From Lachnospiraceae bacterium (GTDB lineage Bacteria > Bacillota > Clostridia > Lachnospirales > Lachnospiraceae), in assembly GCA_021770245.1 (NCBI GenBank), contig JAETRI010000005.1, positions 57,285 to 121,284 of the forward strand: DNA of 64,000 bases, read 5' to 3'. Positions 36,887 through 44,454 of this stretch are shown one piece after another (within the stretch, counting starts at the first letter, position 1; every line of letters begins with the position of its first letter). The notes under the pieces were generated by a model that was given only the letters and a program-made list of their open reading frames with translations, had not been told where the DNA came from and searched no databases. Both the position numbers and the translations under genes were made by a program.

Positions 36887-37960
36887 ATGAGAGGTTTCCT
36901 TTATCAGCTCAAAAGTGTATGGAAGGACAAATTTTGCATGATATCTTTTCTCCTGCCAATTGCCGCCGCTTTGGCTTTGAATTTTGCCGGTGGGATTGAC
37001 CTTTCTTCTGTGGCTGAATTCCATTTTGGCGTGTTGGAAAGTGACCTGCCCGCCCGGACAATTTCATGGTTAGAGAGGTATGGTTCCGTAACCGCATATC
37101 AAACACAGGAAGAATTAACCGCTGCAATCAATGAGCCTTCCACATATATGATTGGAGTTGCATCCGAAGGTGACAGCATTCGGACAATGGTATCCGGTGA
37201 TGAACTGGATTTATTCCGTCAAACGGCTGATACGCTTCCGGCATTGTATGAGGGGAGAGAAAGTACAGGGCAGATCATCATCAACATTTTAGAGCGTCCC
37301 GATATAATGGCAGGACTTCAAAATATATTTATTGCCATAACGTTAATTGCCGCTATGTTTATGGGATGTACTTTTAATGCCATGAACATGATATCCGAGA
37401 AAGAAAATGGTATTGATCTGGTCAATCAGGTATTGCCTATGACACAGGGCGGGTATATGATGCAAAAGATATTTGTAGGGTTTATAGGAGGATGTCTGTC
37501 CGCTGTTTTGACCGCCTGTTGTTCTTTCCGGCTGGAATGGGGAAGCGCAATTCTTATGTCTGTCCTGATTATGCTTTCCGCTTTTATAGCTGCGCTGATT
37601 GGACTATTTATCGGTAAATTTTCCGAAAGCCTTATGGTAGGTGTTGTTTATATTAAGATTGTTATGATTATATTTATGGCAGTGCCATTGGTATCCTATT
37701 TATTGGCGGCAGGAGGCCTGGCTTCAGTACTTTGCTATTTTGTGCCGTCCAGTGCCGCCTTTGAAGGGATTATGAAGTTGGCTGACAGCGGTAAACCAAT
37801 GATTGCAGGAGATATATTTATTCTTATGGCGCATTGTTTTATTTGGTTTCTGCTTTATCTGTCAGTTTCTAAGCGGCAGAAAAAACATACCCGGAAAGAC
37901 AATAGAGGACGAATCTTAAAGACAGGGGAGAGCCGGAGAAGTTCGGGTATCTGCAGATAA
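36887..37960 (+). CDS. ABC transporter permease, second subunit, with integrase-derived C-terminal tail
   Basis: A 357-residue membrane protein of the same build: one N-terminal helix, external domain, then about six helices (YIKIVMIIFMAVPLVSYLLAA, DIFILMAHCFIWFLLYLSV). AAAGGAGGG precedes ATG 36887. After the last helix the tail reads RKDNRGRILKTGESRRS, which matches residues 5-20 of the integrase at 56706 (RKDNKGRILRTGESQRK). So the original stop was lost and the end of the protein comes from a mobile-element relic. Confidence 0.82.
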   Translation: MRGFLYQLKSVWKDKFCMISFLLPIAAALALNFAGGIDLSSVAEFHFGVLESDLPARTISWLERYGSVTAYQTQEELTAAINEPSTYMIGVASEGDSIRTMVSGDELDLFRQTADTLPALYEGRESTGQIIINILERPDIMAGLQNIFIAITLIAAMFMGCTFNAMNMISEKENGIDLVNQVLPMTQGGYMMQKIFVGFIGGCLSAVLTACCSFRLEWGSAILMSVLIMLSAFIAALIGLFIGKFSESLMVGVVYIKIVMIIFMAVPLVSYLLAAGGLASVLCYFVPSSAAFEGIMKLADSGKPMIAGDIFILMAHCFIWFLLYLSVSKRQKKHTRKDNRGRILKTGESRRSSGICR

Positions 37961-38010
37961 GGGATATGAAGGGATCGGATGCCCGGCAGTGGATTATGAA
38001 GCTGTATCAT
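37892..38010 (+). pseudogene. Internally deleted relic of a Tn916-type integrase
   Basis: Bases 37892-37940 match the start of the integrase at 56706, then jump to its residue ~105: in another frame the DNA reads FGYLQIRDMKGSDARQWIMKLYH against FGYRQIRDIKVSDAQKWIMKLHD. About 84 codons are missing. Confidence 0.8.
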
Positions 38011-38113
38011 AGAGCCAGTGAATGAGGCAATATACGATTTCCCAATTGATTGGTACGCAGATACCGTATAAGTGCATTATAGCACGGCGCATTTACGAAT
38101 AGGATGATTCTTT

Positions 38114-38587
38114 TTGCTTTTAAAGTTTGATTGCAGCCAGCGGCTGCGGTATGGAATCATGTCAGAACGAACTAATAAAGCCCCCTGTTTTTGGAAAAGT
38201 GTGATCACATCGCTCAAATATTCAATACTAATGCAGATGGCACGACTGTTTGATGAAAGTAAAGATGCTATTGGAAGCAGGAAGATATTGAACAGAGTGG
38301 AGTAGAGCAAATATAGAGATGTTGCAAAGGAGGTTTTGGACCGGGTTCGGAAAGAGTATGATGGATATCTAAATTTGATTGAGGATATAAGGAATATGCG
38401 GGATAAAATATATGCACATAATGACAAAATACTATATAGGGACTGGGATATTGAGCGAGACGCAACAATTGACGATCCTTTGTAGGATAAGGTAGTCGAA
38501 TTATTAAGATGGGCAAAGGCTTCCGTTGCATTAGATGTGTACGGAGGCTTTGACGTACCAACTTACTGGCTTGGTACCATAATTTGA
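38114..38587 (+). pseudogene. AbiU2-like HEPN protein with in-frame stops
   Basis: One frame encodes FWKSVITSLKYSILMQMARLFDESKDAIG, then after a TAG (38303) continues DVAKEVLDRVRKEYDGYLNLIEDIRNMRDKIYAHNDKILYRDWD and after a second TAG (about 38480) DKVVELLRWAKASVALDVYGG. The RDKIYAH stretch fits the HEPN RNase motif (R-x4-6-H) as found in AbiU2-type abortive-infection proteins. With two stops in about 157 codons it is probably dead. Family assignment is by eye. Confidence 0.55.
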
Positions 38588-38732
38588 TACAATGCACCCA
38601 AGCATGACTTTGGGTGCAAATTTTGACGATGGAAATTCAAGTTGTTCTTATGATAGAAATCAAGATTCCGAAACAGAAATGTATTTTCGAGTTTTTTTGT
38701 TCCGAATATTGGAAGATGTTATTCCTATAAGT

Positions 38733-38761
38733 TTGATATTATTCCGAAAATAGAGTATAAT
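38733..38761 (+). promoter_or_regulatory. Promoter of the Fic gene with TTCCGAA repeats
   Basis: TTGATA (38733-38738), 17-base spacer, TATAAT (38756-38761). TTCCGAA occurs three times, at 38666, 38700 and 38742, the last within the spacer, as an operator might. Confidence 0.6.
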
Positions 38762-38787
38762 GTTTGGGAAAGCGAGGTGTACTTTTT

Positions 38788-39681
38788 ATGTATATGACAG
38801 TAAAACAAGCCGCAGAGAAATGGGGAATTTCAGATAGATGTGTTCGTATATTATGCGCAGAAGGGAAGGTTTCAGGTGTTATTCGTGAAGGACGCCGTTG
38901 GATGATTCCGGTAGATACAAGAAAACCGTTGGATGGACGGTTTAAAGCAACAGAAAGTTTACTGGCAGCTATAGACAGGAAGAAAAGTGAACTGGATACC
39001 AGACGTCCGCTGACAGAGGGGGAAGTGGAACGTCTGAGAGAGGAATTCACTATTGAGTATACCTATAATTCAAATGCAATTGAAGGAAATACACTGACCC
39101 TGCGTGAGACGGATATGGTTTTGCGTGGTCTGACGATTGACAGGAAGCCGTTAAAAGATCATATGGAGGCAGTCGGGCATAAAGAGGCATTTGATTTTGT
39201 GTGTGATTTGGTAAAAGAACAGATGCCTTTATCGGAAAGCACCATCAAGCAGATCCATTATCTTGTATTGGCAGATAAACGGGAAGATCGCGGTGTTTAC
39301 AGAAGAGTTCCGGTCAAAATCATGGGTGCGAAACATGAACCAGTACAGCCGTATTTAATTCAGCCTAAAATGGAACAGCTGTTGGAGAATTATAGGAATA
39401 ATACAGATCATATCATTCCCCGGCTTGCACGGTTCCATATTGAATTCGAGGAAATTCATCCTTTTATTGACGGAAATGGCAGGACCGGAAGGCTGCTTGT
39501 AAATCTGGAATTGATGAAAGCCGGATATCCGCCAATTGATATTAAATTTGCAGACCGGATTTCTTATTACCATGCGTTTGATGAATACCATGTAAAGCAT
39601 GATCTTGGTGCAATGGAAAAGTTGTTTGCGTGTTATGTGAATGCAAGGCTGGACAATTACTTGATGATGCTGGAAAAATAA
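38788..39681 (+). CDS. Fic-family protein with N-terminal HTH
   Basis: A 297-residue protein. Residues 1-45 resemble an excisionase/MerR-like helix-turn-helix (TVKQAAEKWGISDRCVRILCAEGKV). The Fic core carries HPFIDGNGRTGR, the full catalytic motif HxFxDGNGRxxR for AMP transfer onto target proteins. The self-inhibitory helix lies N-terminal to it (SNAIEGN, the S-x-x-x-E-G motif), so this is a class II regulated Fic enzyme. Own promoter; GAGGT upstream of ATG 38788. It may bind its own promoter. Confidence 0.88.
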   Translation: MYMTVKQAAEKWGISDRCVRILCAEGKVSGVIREGRRWMIPVDTRKPLDGRFKATESLLAAIDRKKSELDTRRPLTEGEVERLREEFTIEYTYNSNAIEGNTLTLRETDMVLRGLTIDRKPLKDHMEAVGHKEAFDFVCDLVKEQMPLSESTIKQIHYLVLADKREDRGVYRRVPVKIMGAKHEPVQPYLIQPKMEQLLENYRNNTDHIIPRLARFHIEFEEIHPFIDGNGRTGRLLVNLELMKAGYPPIDIKFADRISYYHAFDEYHVKHDLGAMEKLFACYVNARLDNYLMMLEK

Positions 39682-39781
39682 TTATATTAGGGAGGAATTT
39701 GTATGTTTGTTTCAGAAAATATATGTATTTCTGATACCACAGTGAGGCCAAGAAAGGACAGCTATCTTTTGGAATATGGGG

Positions 39782-40124
39782 CTGACGGAACATACTGGTC
39801 ACGGTGTTCCGACTATTCATAATAAAATATGGCAAGGAAATCTTTGAAATTACTGATAATTATGTAAAGTGTAAGATATCTTTTGATAAAAGGGTATTGG
39901 AATTAAGCAACAAAAATGTCGGTTTGAATGTCGGTTTGAATAAAACGGAAAAGGCTGTCTTGAGATTGCTAATCGAAGATTCGGATAGAACTGCCGATGT
40001 GATTGCGGCAGAGATAGGAGTTACAAAACGTACTATTGAGCGCACTTTTGTTAATCTTCGGAAAAAAGGAAAAATAGAACGTATAGGATCTAAGCGTGAT
40101 GGAATATGGGTTGTCATTCAATAA
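39782..40124 (+). pseudogene. C-terminal relic of an AlbA_2/HATPase-type regulator
   Basis: DNA from 39782 reads LTEHTGHGVPTIHNK, then after one extra A near 39825 continues in another frame as YGKEIFEITDNYVKCKISFDK and a winged-helix end (TADVIAAEIGVTKRTIERTFVNLRKKGKIERIGSKRDGIWVV). This is the C-terminal part of the family whose near-complete copy is at 62298. A short frame with a good ribosome site (39703-39822, 39 codons) leads into it and looks like the broken start of something else. Confidence 0.7.
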
Positions 40125-40182
40125 TGTCGTTCATGGTCTACAGTATTGGGAAAGGAAGTGCCGTGTATGCAACCAAGGAAAG

Positions 40183-40410
40183 CCGGAAAATCCGTGTATA
40201 CCATCAGCTTGTCAGGGAACGTGGCGGAAAGTATTATGTTGAGAAGACAAAGACCGAATGCGGATGCCGCTTTATTCCTATGACAGAGGACGTCTATCGA
40301 AGCCTGAAAAAATATCGTTACCCGCCGCAAGAAGCTGAAAACAGAGAAAATCAGGTTGAGAAGTATACTATCTACGGCACCAATTACTACACCATTTGCC
40401 CATGAATTTG
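40183..40410 (+). pseudogene. Second integrase relic (3' part)
   Basis: KIRVYHQLVRERGGKYYVEK and TKTECGCRFIPMTEDVYRSL match integrase residues ~236-280 at 56706 almost exactly; the sequence then skips to the last codons of that gene (AAAATCAGGTTGA) and the same flanking DNA. Catalytic residues are lost. Confidence 0.85.
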
Positions 40411-40639
40411 CGTAGATTTATAACGAATTACGCAGAGCAGGGGTAAAAACCAAGAATGATAAAAATGCCGGAAAGCTTGAAATATCAAGGTATGAAGGCT
40501 TATGAAGGGATATAAAAGATATGATAAAAATATTATTCGTCTGCCACGGCAGTATCTTGAAAAGTTCCGAAAAAGCCTGTAGAATCAATGTTTTCAAGGC
40601 CCTACAAAGCACTTACTACACCACTACTACACCATTTTC
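40384..40639 (+). other. att/arm-type repeat cluster downstream of the integrase relic
   Basis: TTACTACACCATTTGCCC at 40384-40401 and a doubled form TTACTACACCA-CTACTACACCATTTT at 40614-40639. The same sequences, and about 150 bases of similar flanking DNA (TGAAATATCAAGG, GGCTTATGAA, CTGCCACGGCAG), lie after the intact integrase at 57917. They are candidates for an attachment site or integrase arm sites. Confidence 0.6.
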
Positions 40640-40715
40640 GAAAGAGCCTTGAAATGACGTATAAAATCATCATAACTTTGATAGACATAGCATTCCACTA
40701 CAGGAGGGAACGATA

Positions 40716-41093
40716 ATGGAGAAACTGAAAGAAAGAATCACAGAAAACGGCATTGATTATATTCTGGTAGGCGATTACTATATTCCGGACTTGAAATTGC
40801 CAGAGGAAAACCGCCCCATTGGACGTTGTGGGCGGCTGCACCGGGACTATCTCAAGGAGGAACACCCGGCACGGTACAGCTCTCTTATCCTGACAGGAAA
40901 ATTATGGACATACCTTGCCGATCTGAACGAGCAGGCAGAGGAACGGCATGACCTTATCATAGAGCAGATAAAAGCTGCTGAAGGAGTGACCGAGGAACTG
41001 AAAGCCCGGAACCAGCTTGAATGGGTAGGCCGGATGAATAATATCCGCAACCGGGCAGAGGAAATCATAAGGAGCGAACTGATTTATATTTGA
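40716..41093 (+). CDS. tnpV: TnpV family transposon protein
   Basis: A 125-residue hydrophilic protein of the TnpV family first seen in Tn4451-like mobilisable transposons; role not settled. Typical segments: ILVGDYYIPDLKLPEE, GRCGRLHRDYLKEEHPARYSSL, GKLWTYLADLNEQAEER and the C-terminal WVGRMNNIRNRAEEII. GGAGGGAACGATA precedes the ATG, and a terminator follows. Two broken copies are at 58124 and 61733. Confidence 0.88.
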   Translation: MEKLKERITENGIDYILVGDYYIPDLKLPEENRPIGRCGRLHRDYLKEEHPARYSSLILTGKLWTYLADLNEQAEERHDLIIEQIKAAEGVTEELKARNQLEWVGRMNNIRNRAEEIIRSELIYI

Positions 41094-41107
41094 TTAAGAC
41101 TTAGAGC

Positions 41108-41135
41108 GACCAGTCGGATAACCGGCTGGTCTTTT
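41108..41135 (+). terminator. Terminator after tnpV
   Basis: A 10 bp stem (41108-41117 with 41122-41131, loop ATAA) followed by TTTT; on the other strand it also ends the XRE gene. Confidence 0.75.
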
Positions 41136-41461
41136 CAACCTTTGTTGCGCTCCAATACTGCACGAATCATTGCAGTAGCTATTTCCTGCTCACTGGGAGA
41201 AGTGTTTTCCCATAGTTCAGTCAGCTCTCTGATTCTGCTGATTTCATTTTCCACCAGCACATCCTGCAATAGATAATCAGGAGATATTTTCAGTGCATTG
41301 CAGATAGCTATGAATACCGGAAGACTGGGCATTTTCGAACCACCTTCAATCTGCCTGAGATATGTTGCGTTGATATTGCACAATTCTGAAAGTTTATCTG
41401 CGGTAAATCCTCTGTCTTTCCTGACCATGTTGATACGTTTGCCTAACCCTTTTTCGTCCAT
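41135..41461 (-). CDS. XRE-family transcriptional regulator
   Basis: A 108-residue repressor-like protein: helix-turn-helix at residues ~6-60 (GKRINMVRKDRGFTADKLSELCNINATYLRQIEGG) and a helical tail. ATG 41461 has AGGTGAGG just upstream; a GTG at 41470 is also possible. It diverges from the membrane protein gene at 41598, whose promoter lies in the shared gap, so it probably represses that promoter and its own. Confidence 0.85.
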   Translation of the reverse strand: MDEKGLGKRINMVRKDRGFTADKLSELCNINATYLRQIEGGSKMPSLPVFIAICNALKISPDYLLQDVLVENEISRIRELTELWENTSPSEQEIATAMIRAVLERNKG

Positions 41462-41530
41462 AACCCTCACCTGTATTATAAGCTGTTAGCATTTATTTTA
41501 TTCACTTTAAGACTATACTAACAATTGTGA

Positions 41531-41559
41531 TTGCAATAGATTCTAAAAGACTATATAAT
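41531..41559 (+). promoter_or_regulatory. Promoter of the membrane protein gene
   Basis: TTGCAA (41531-41536), 17-base spacer, TATAAT (41554-41559), 38 bases before the start codon. Confidence 0.65.
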
Positions 41560-41597
41560 GTTAGCTAATAGACTACGGGCCAATCGGAGGGCGTTTT

Positions 41598-42416
41598 ATG
41601 AAACGGATATGGAGAAAAATGAAGGAAATCTGGTGGAATTTTTGGGAAGTGGACGAGTACGATAACGAAAAGAAATACTTGAGTTCGTCGGATAAACGCT
41701 GGCTCCTGTACTGGAATTTTATAACCTGCATGGGAGTAGCAGGATTTTTCCTGATAATAACAGGAATCAATAATATCCGGATAACCCGTCAGAACGGAAG
41801 GGACGTGGAGGAAGTCATGAGCATGATTGCGACCTATATGGCATCCGCCACAAGGGACGAATATGATGAGATTGCCCAAAGTATCCGGCATGATCTGGTA
41901 TTCAGTGAATACGGTAAGGACATAGAGAACTTTATCCAGTATATCCCCAATACCGCTGAAACCTGCCATACCTGCATGGAAAGTTATCCGGCGCAGGCAC
42001 TTCTTGTCTGTGCCAATACAGGAGAGTTTTATTCCTTAGACTTGTATGAGAAAGGGGAAAGTCCGGACAGCAACCGAGGGGGAACCATCACGAATTTTGG
42101 TTATGATGAAGTCAGCCAGACCCACGTTCATATCTCCAAAAGCTCCGGACAACAGACCGGGTATGCCGGGATAGACCGAGGGCGTGGCATTGTCAGTGTC
42201 CACAGGATGAAAACCCTGTTCTGTGATAATTGTATCCGGGAGATTCTGGAAACAGTGGAACACCAACTGATAGAGGAATTTTTCGTTTATGATACAGAGG
42301 AAAGACAGTTTTATCCGATAGACGATGGAACGTCCATACAGATAGGCGATTACAGTCTGGAGATTGAATACAAGAACAGTGATTACAAAATTGACATAAA
42401 TTATGCCAGTAAATAA
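41598..42416 (+). CDS. Membrane-anchored protein of unknown function with CxxC motifs
   Basis: A 272-residue protein. A basic, tryptophan-rich N-terminus (~40 residues) leads to one membrane helix (WNFITCMGVAGFFLIITGI, ~residues 39-57). The rest is probably outside: a region with CHTC, a central SLDLYEKG segment, and CDNC near residue 212. The two CxxC pairs suggest a disulfide or metal-binding site. I do not recognise the family; it is flanked by tnpV and XRE genes and so belongs to the mobile element. Confidence 0.7.
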   Translation: MKRIWRKMKEIWWNFWEVDEYDNEKKYLSSSDKRWLLYWNFITCMGVAGFFLIITGINNIRITRQNGRDVEEVMSMIATYMASATRDEYDEIAQSIRHDLVFSEYGKDIENFIQYIPNTAETCHTCMESYPAQALLVCANTGEFYSLDLYEKGESPDSNRGGTITNFGYDEVSQTHVHISKSSGQQTGYAGIDRGRGIVSVHRMKTLFCDNCIREILETVEHQLIEEFFVYDTEERQFYPIDDGTSIQIGDYSLEIEYKNSDYKIDINYASK

Positions 42417-42509
42417 AAAATTACCATTGCAGGAACCGCAAATCTCCCATGAAGTGAAAAGAAGGCCTAAAACAAAGTGTAGATTCTATTTGATGTTGCG
42501 TATTGCAAG

Positions 42510-42538
42510 TTGAAAGATACAAGGGTGTATGATATAAT
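42510..42538 (+). promoter_or_regulatory. Promoter of the helicase-methylase operon
   Basis: TTGAAA (42510-42515), 17-base spacer, TATAAT (42533-42538), about 160 bases before the small XRE gene. The leader between them is A+T-rich with no clear structure. Confidence 0.6.
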
Positions 42539-42697
42539 TAATCCGTAACAAATTCAAGTTAGGTTTGCTATTTTTCCGAGAATCCTGTATTTATCTAGTT
42601 TTTCAAGGATTGGCATATCTAATAAAATTTGTTGGAGATTAATATTAACTTGTATAGTTATACTTATTGCCATGCAATCAATTTAGGAGGACTGAAT

Positions 42698-42904
42698 ATG
42701 ACAGTCAGTTATGATAAGCTTTGGGTTATTCTGAATGAAAGAAATATGATGAAAACAGATTTGGTTCGTGCAGCAAAGATTAGTACCAATGCAATGGCAA
42801 AGCTTGGACGAAATGAAGATGTACGAGTAGGCGTTTTGGTTAAGATTTGTTCTTATCTTGGATGTACAATAGACGATGTCATGGATATTATTCCAGAAGA
42901 ATAA
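42698..42904 (+). CDS. Small Cro/C1-type HTH regulator
   Basis: A 68-residue helix-turn-helix protein (YDKLWVILNERNMMKTDLVRAAKISTNAMAKLGRNEDV, then the fourth helix ICSYLGCTIDDVMDII), the YozG/phage-Cro type common next to restriction and defence genes. TTAGGAGG lies 7 bases before ATG 42698. It is the first gene after the operon promoter and probably autoregulates it, as control proteins of modification systems do. Confidence 0.85.
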   Translation: MTVSYDKLWVILNERNMMKTDLVRAAKISTNAMAKLGRNEDVRVGVLVKICSYLGCTIDDVMDIIPEE

Positions 42905-43017
42905 TAGTGTCTCCTATTAGTTCTAAATTACAGAGATTATTAGCAGAAAGAGTTCGATGATAAAATCTATGATTATTATAGATACGATTGATCTTAAGCA
43001 ATAAGGAGAGGAGCAGA

Positions 43018-44454
43018 ATGGATAAAGCTTTTGATGCTGTTTTGCAAAGTGAGGTAGACGCTGCAGTTATTGCAAAATCCTCATATTGTTTTTTGGGAGA
43101 GCGATTTCGTTACCAATGTCTGTGTTGCGGTGAAGAAGTTTATCTTGCTGCAGCTGATAGTAGTGAGCGTTCTCCTCATTTTAGGCATCGAAAAGGAAAT
43201 AATGATACAGAATGTGAACGATATCTTGGACAGCTAGATACAGTGGAACGATTTGTGCTTTTGAGAAAGCATAAACAGGGACATATAGAATTTTATTTTA
43301 ATAGTGACAGAATGACATTCGAGATTTGTGCTTCTTTTACAGAAGAAGAACTTCAGGCGTATGAGGGAGAAAACAACAGGCTGATAATATCTTCAAAATA
43401 TTGCACTGATCCATTTCTCTCTATTCCTCTTAGCAAAGAAGTATTTGTTCCAGGCAGAAAAAGTTATTTTACCATCACTGAATTCTCAACGCAATATATT
43501 GTATCCTTTGATTCCGGGCTTAATAGTTGTACCTATCAGGATGTAATGAGAGATACGAAGAAAATTAATATATTTAGAGTTAGGATGCAGGATGAACACT
43601 GTAGGCATCAGATATCATCACTTCTTTATACAAATACCGAATACATTGGCATATCTGAGTGTGAAGAAACTATGCGGGAACTTACATCTTTGGAATATAT
43701 TATCTCAGAAAAGCTGTTTTCTTTTGTCACAGAAAACAGGGTGTTTTATGGACTAAAGTTTTCTGTAAAACAAGTAGAATTCTCTGTTCGACATTTCTTC
43801 CAGAAGCATGATTATCAGATAGAAACATCGGAATCGTTCAGTATTTTATGGCCACCGATTTATGTTAGAAATTCGCGTTCAATATGTACTGGAGATACGG
43901 TATATGTTCACTCAAGTTTTGAGTTGATTCCACATGGAAATATAAATGTAGATGATATTTTTGCCCGGGAAATCAACAGAGATGTGCTGAAACTTCATGT
44001 TGATGATGAAATCATTATACATGAAAAGAATATTGATATATGTATCCAGAAGGAAAGAGAACTGGGGATGGAAACAGTTCTGGAAGAACCTGTGGCTATA
44101 TATTCTGACAGATATACCGTTCCTGATCAGTACGATTACTTTTTATTTGACCAGAACGGATGCACACGGTTGATTCCAGGTTCAAACGTATATCTTTCTG
44201 AATCGGATCGGATTGTCGGATATAAAAACGGACATATAAAAGCATATGTGTATGCGTGTCCAAAAGAAAAAATGGATACAGGACAACTTATAAATGATAT
44301 AGTGAAATATCATCCACAGTCAGAAATATTTGAACCGGATGATTTCATGGATGTCACAACAGACGAAATAGTCTTAGCGTACTTGGAAAACTGTTATAGG
44401 AGCGGACGGATTAATACAGTTGTTAAACAATACATTAAGGAGGGACTGATTTGA
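43018..44454 (+). CDS. Unknown protein with CoiA-like N-terminal zinc finger
   Basis: A 478-residue protein, first of three unfamiliar proteins in the helicase operon. Near the N-terminus YQCLCCGEEVYLAAAD...SPHFRHR...C (Cys34, Cys37, His54 or His57, Cys66) resembles the zinc ribbon that opens CoiA-like and related DNA-processing proteins. The remainder (~residues 75-478) is mixed alpha/beta with no nuclease motif that I can recognise. GGAGAGGAG is just before ATG 43018, and the TGA overlaps the next start. Probably DNA-contacting, by analogy only. Confidence 0.7.
   Translation: MDKAFDAVLQSEVDAAVIAKSSYCFLGERFRYQCLCCGEEVYLAAADSSERSPHFRHRKGNNDTECERYLGQLDTVERFVLLRKHKQGHIEFYFNSDRMTFEICASFTEEELQAYEGENNRLIISSKYCTDPFLSIPLSKEVFVPGRKSYFTITEFSTQYIVSFDSGLNSCTYQDVMRDTKKINIFRVRMQDEHCRHQISSLLYTNTEYIGISECEETMRELTSLEYIISEKLFSFVTENRVFYGLKFSVKQVEFSVRHFFQKHDYQIETSESFSILWPPIYVRNSRSICTGDTVYVHSSFELIPHGNINVDDIFAREINRDVLKLHVDDEIIIHEKNIDICIQKERELGMETVLEEPVAIYSDRYTVPDQYDYFLFDQNGCTRLIPGSNVYLSESDRIVGYKNGHIKAYVYACPKEKMDTGQLINDIVKYHPQSEIFEPDDFMDVTTDEIVLAYLENCYRSGRINTVVKQYIKEGLI

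Noticed and set aside
40106..40405. A novel 99-residue gene
   Set aside because: Its core is an exact fragment of the integrase at 56706, so it is a relic.
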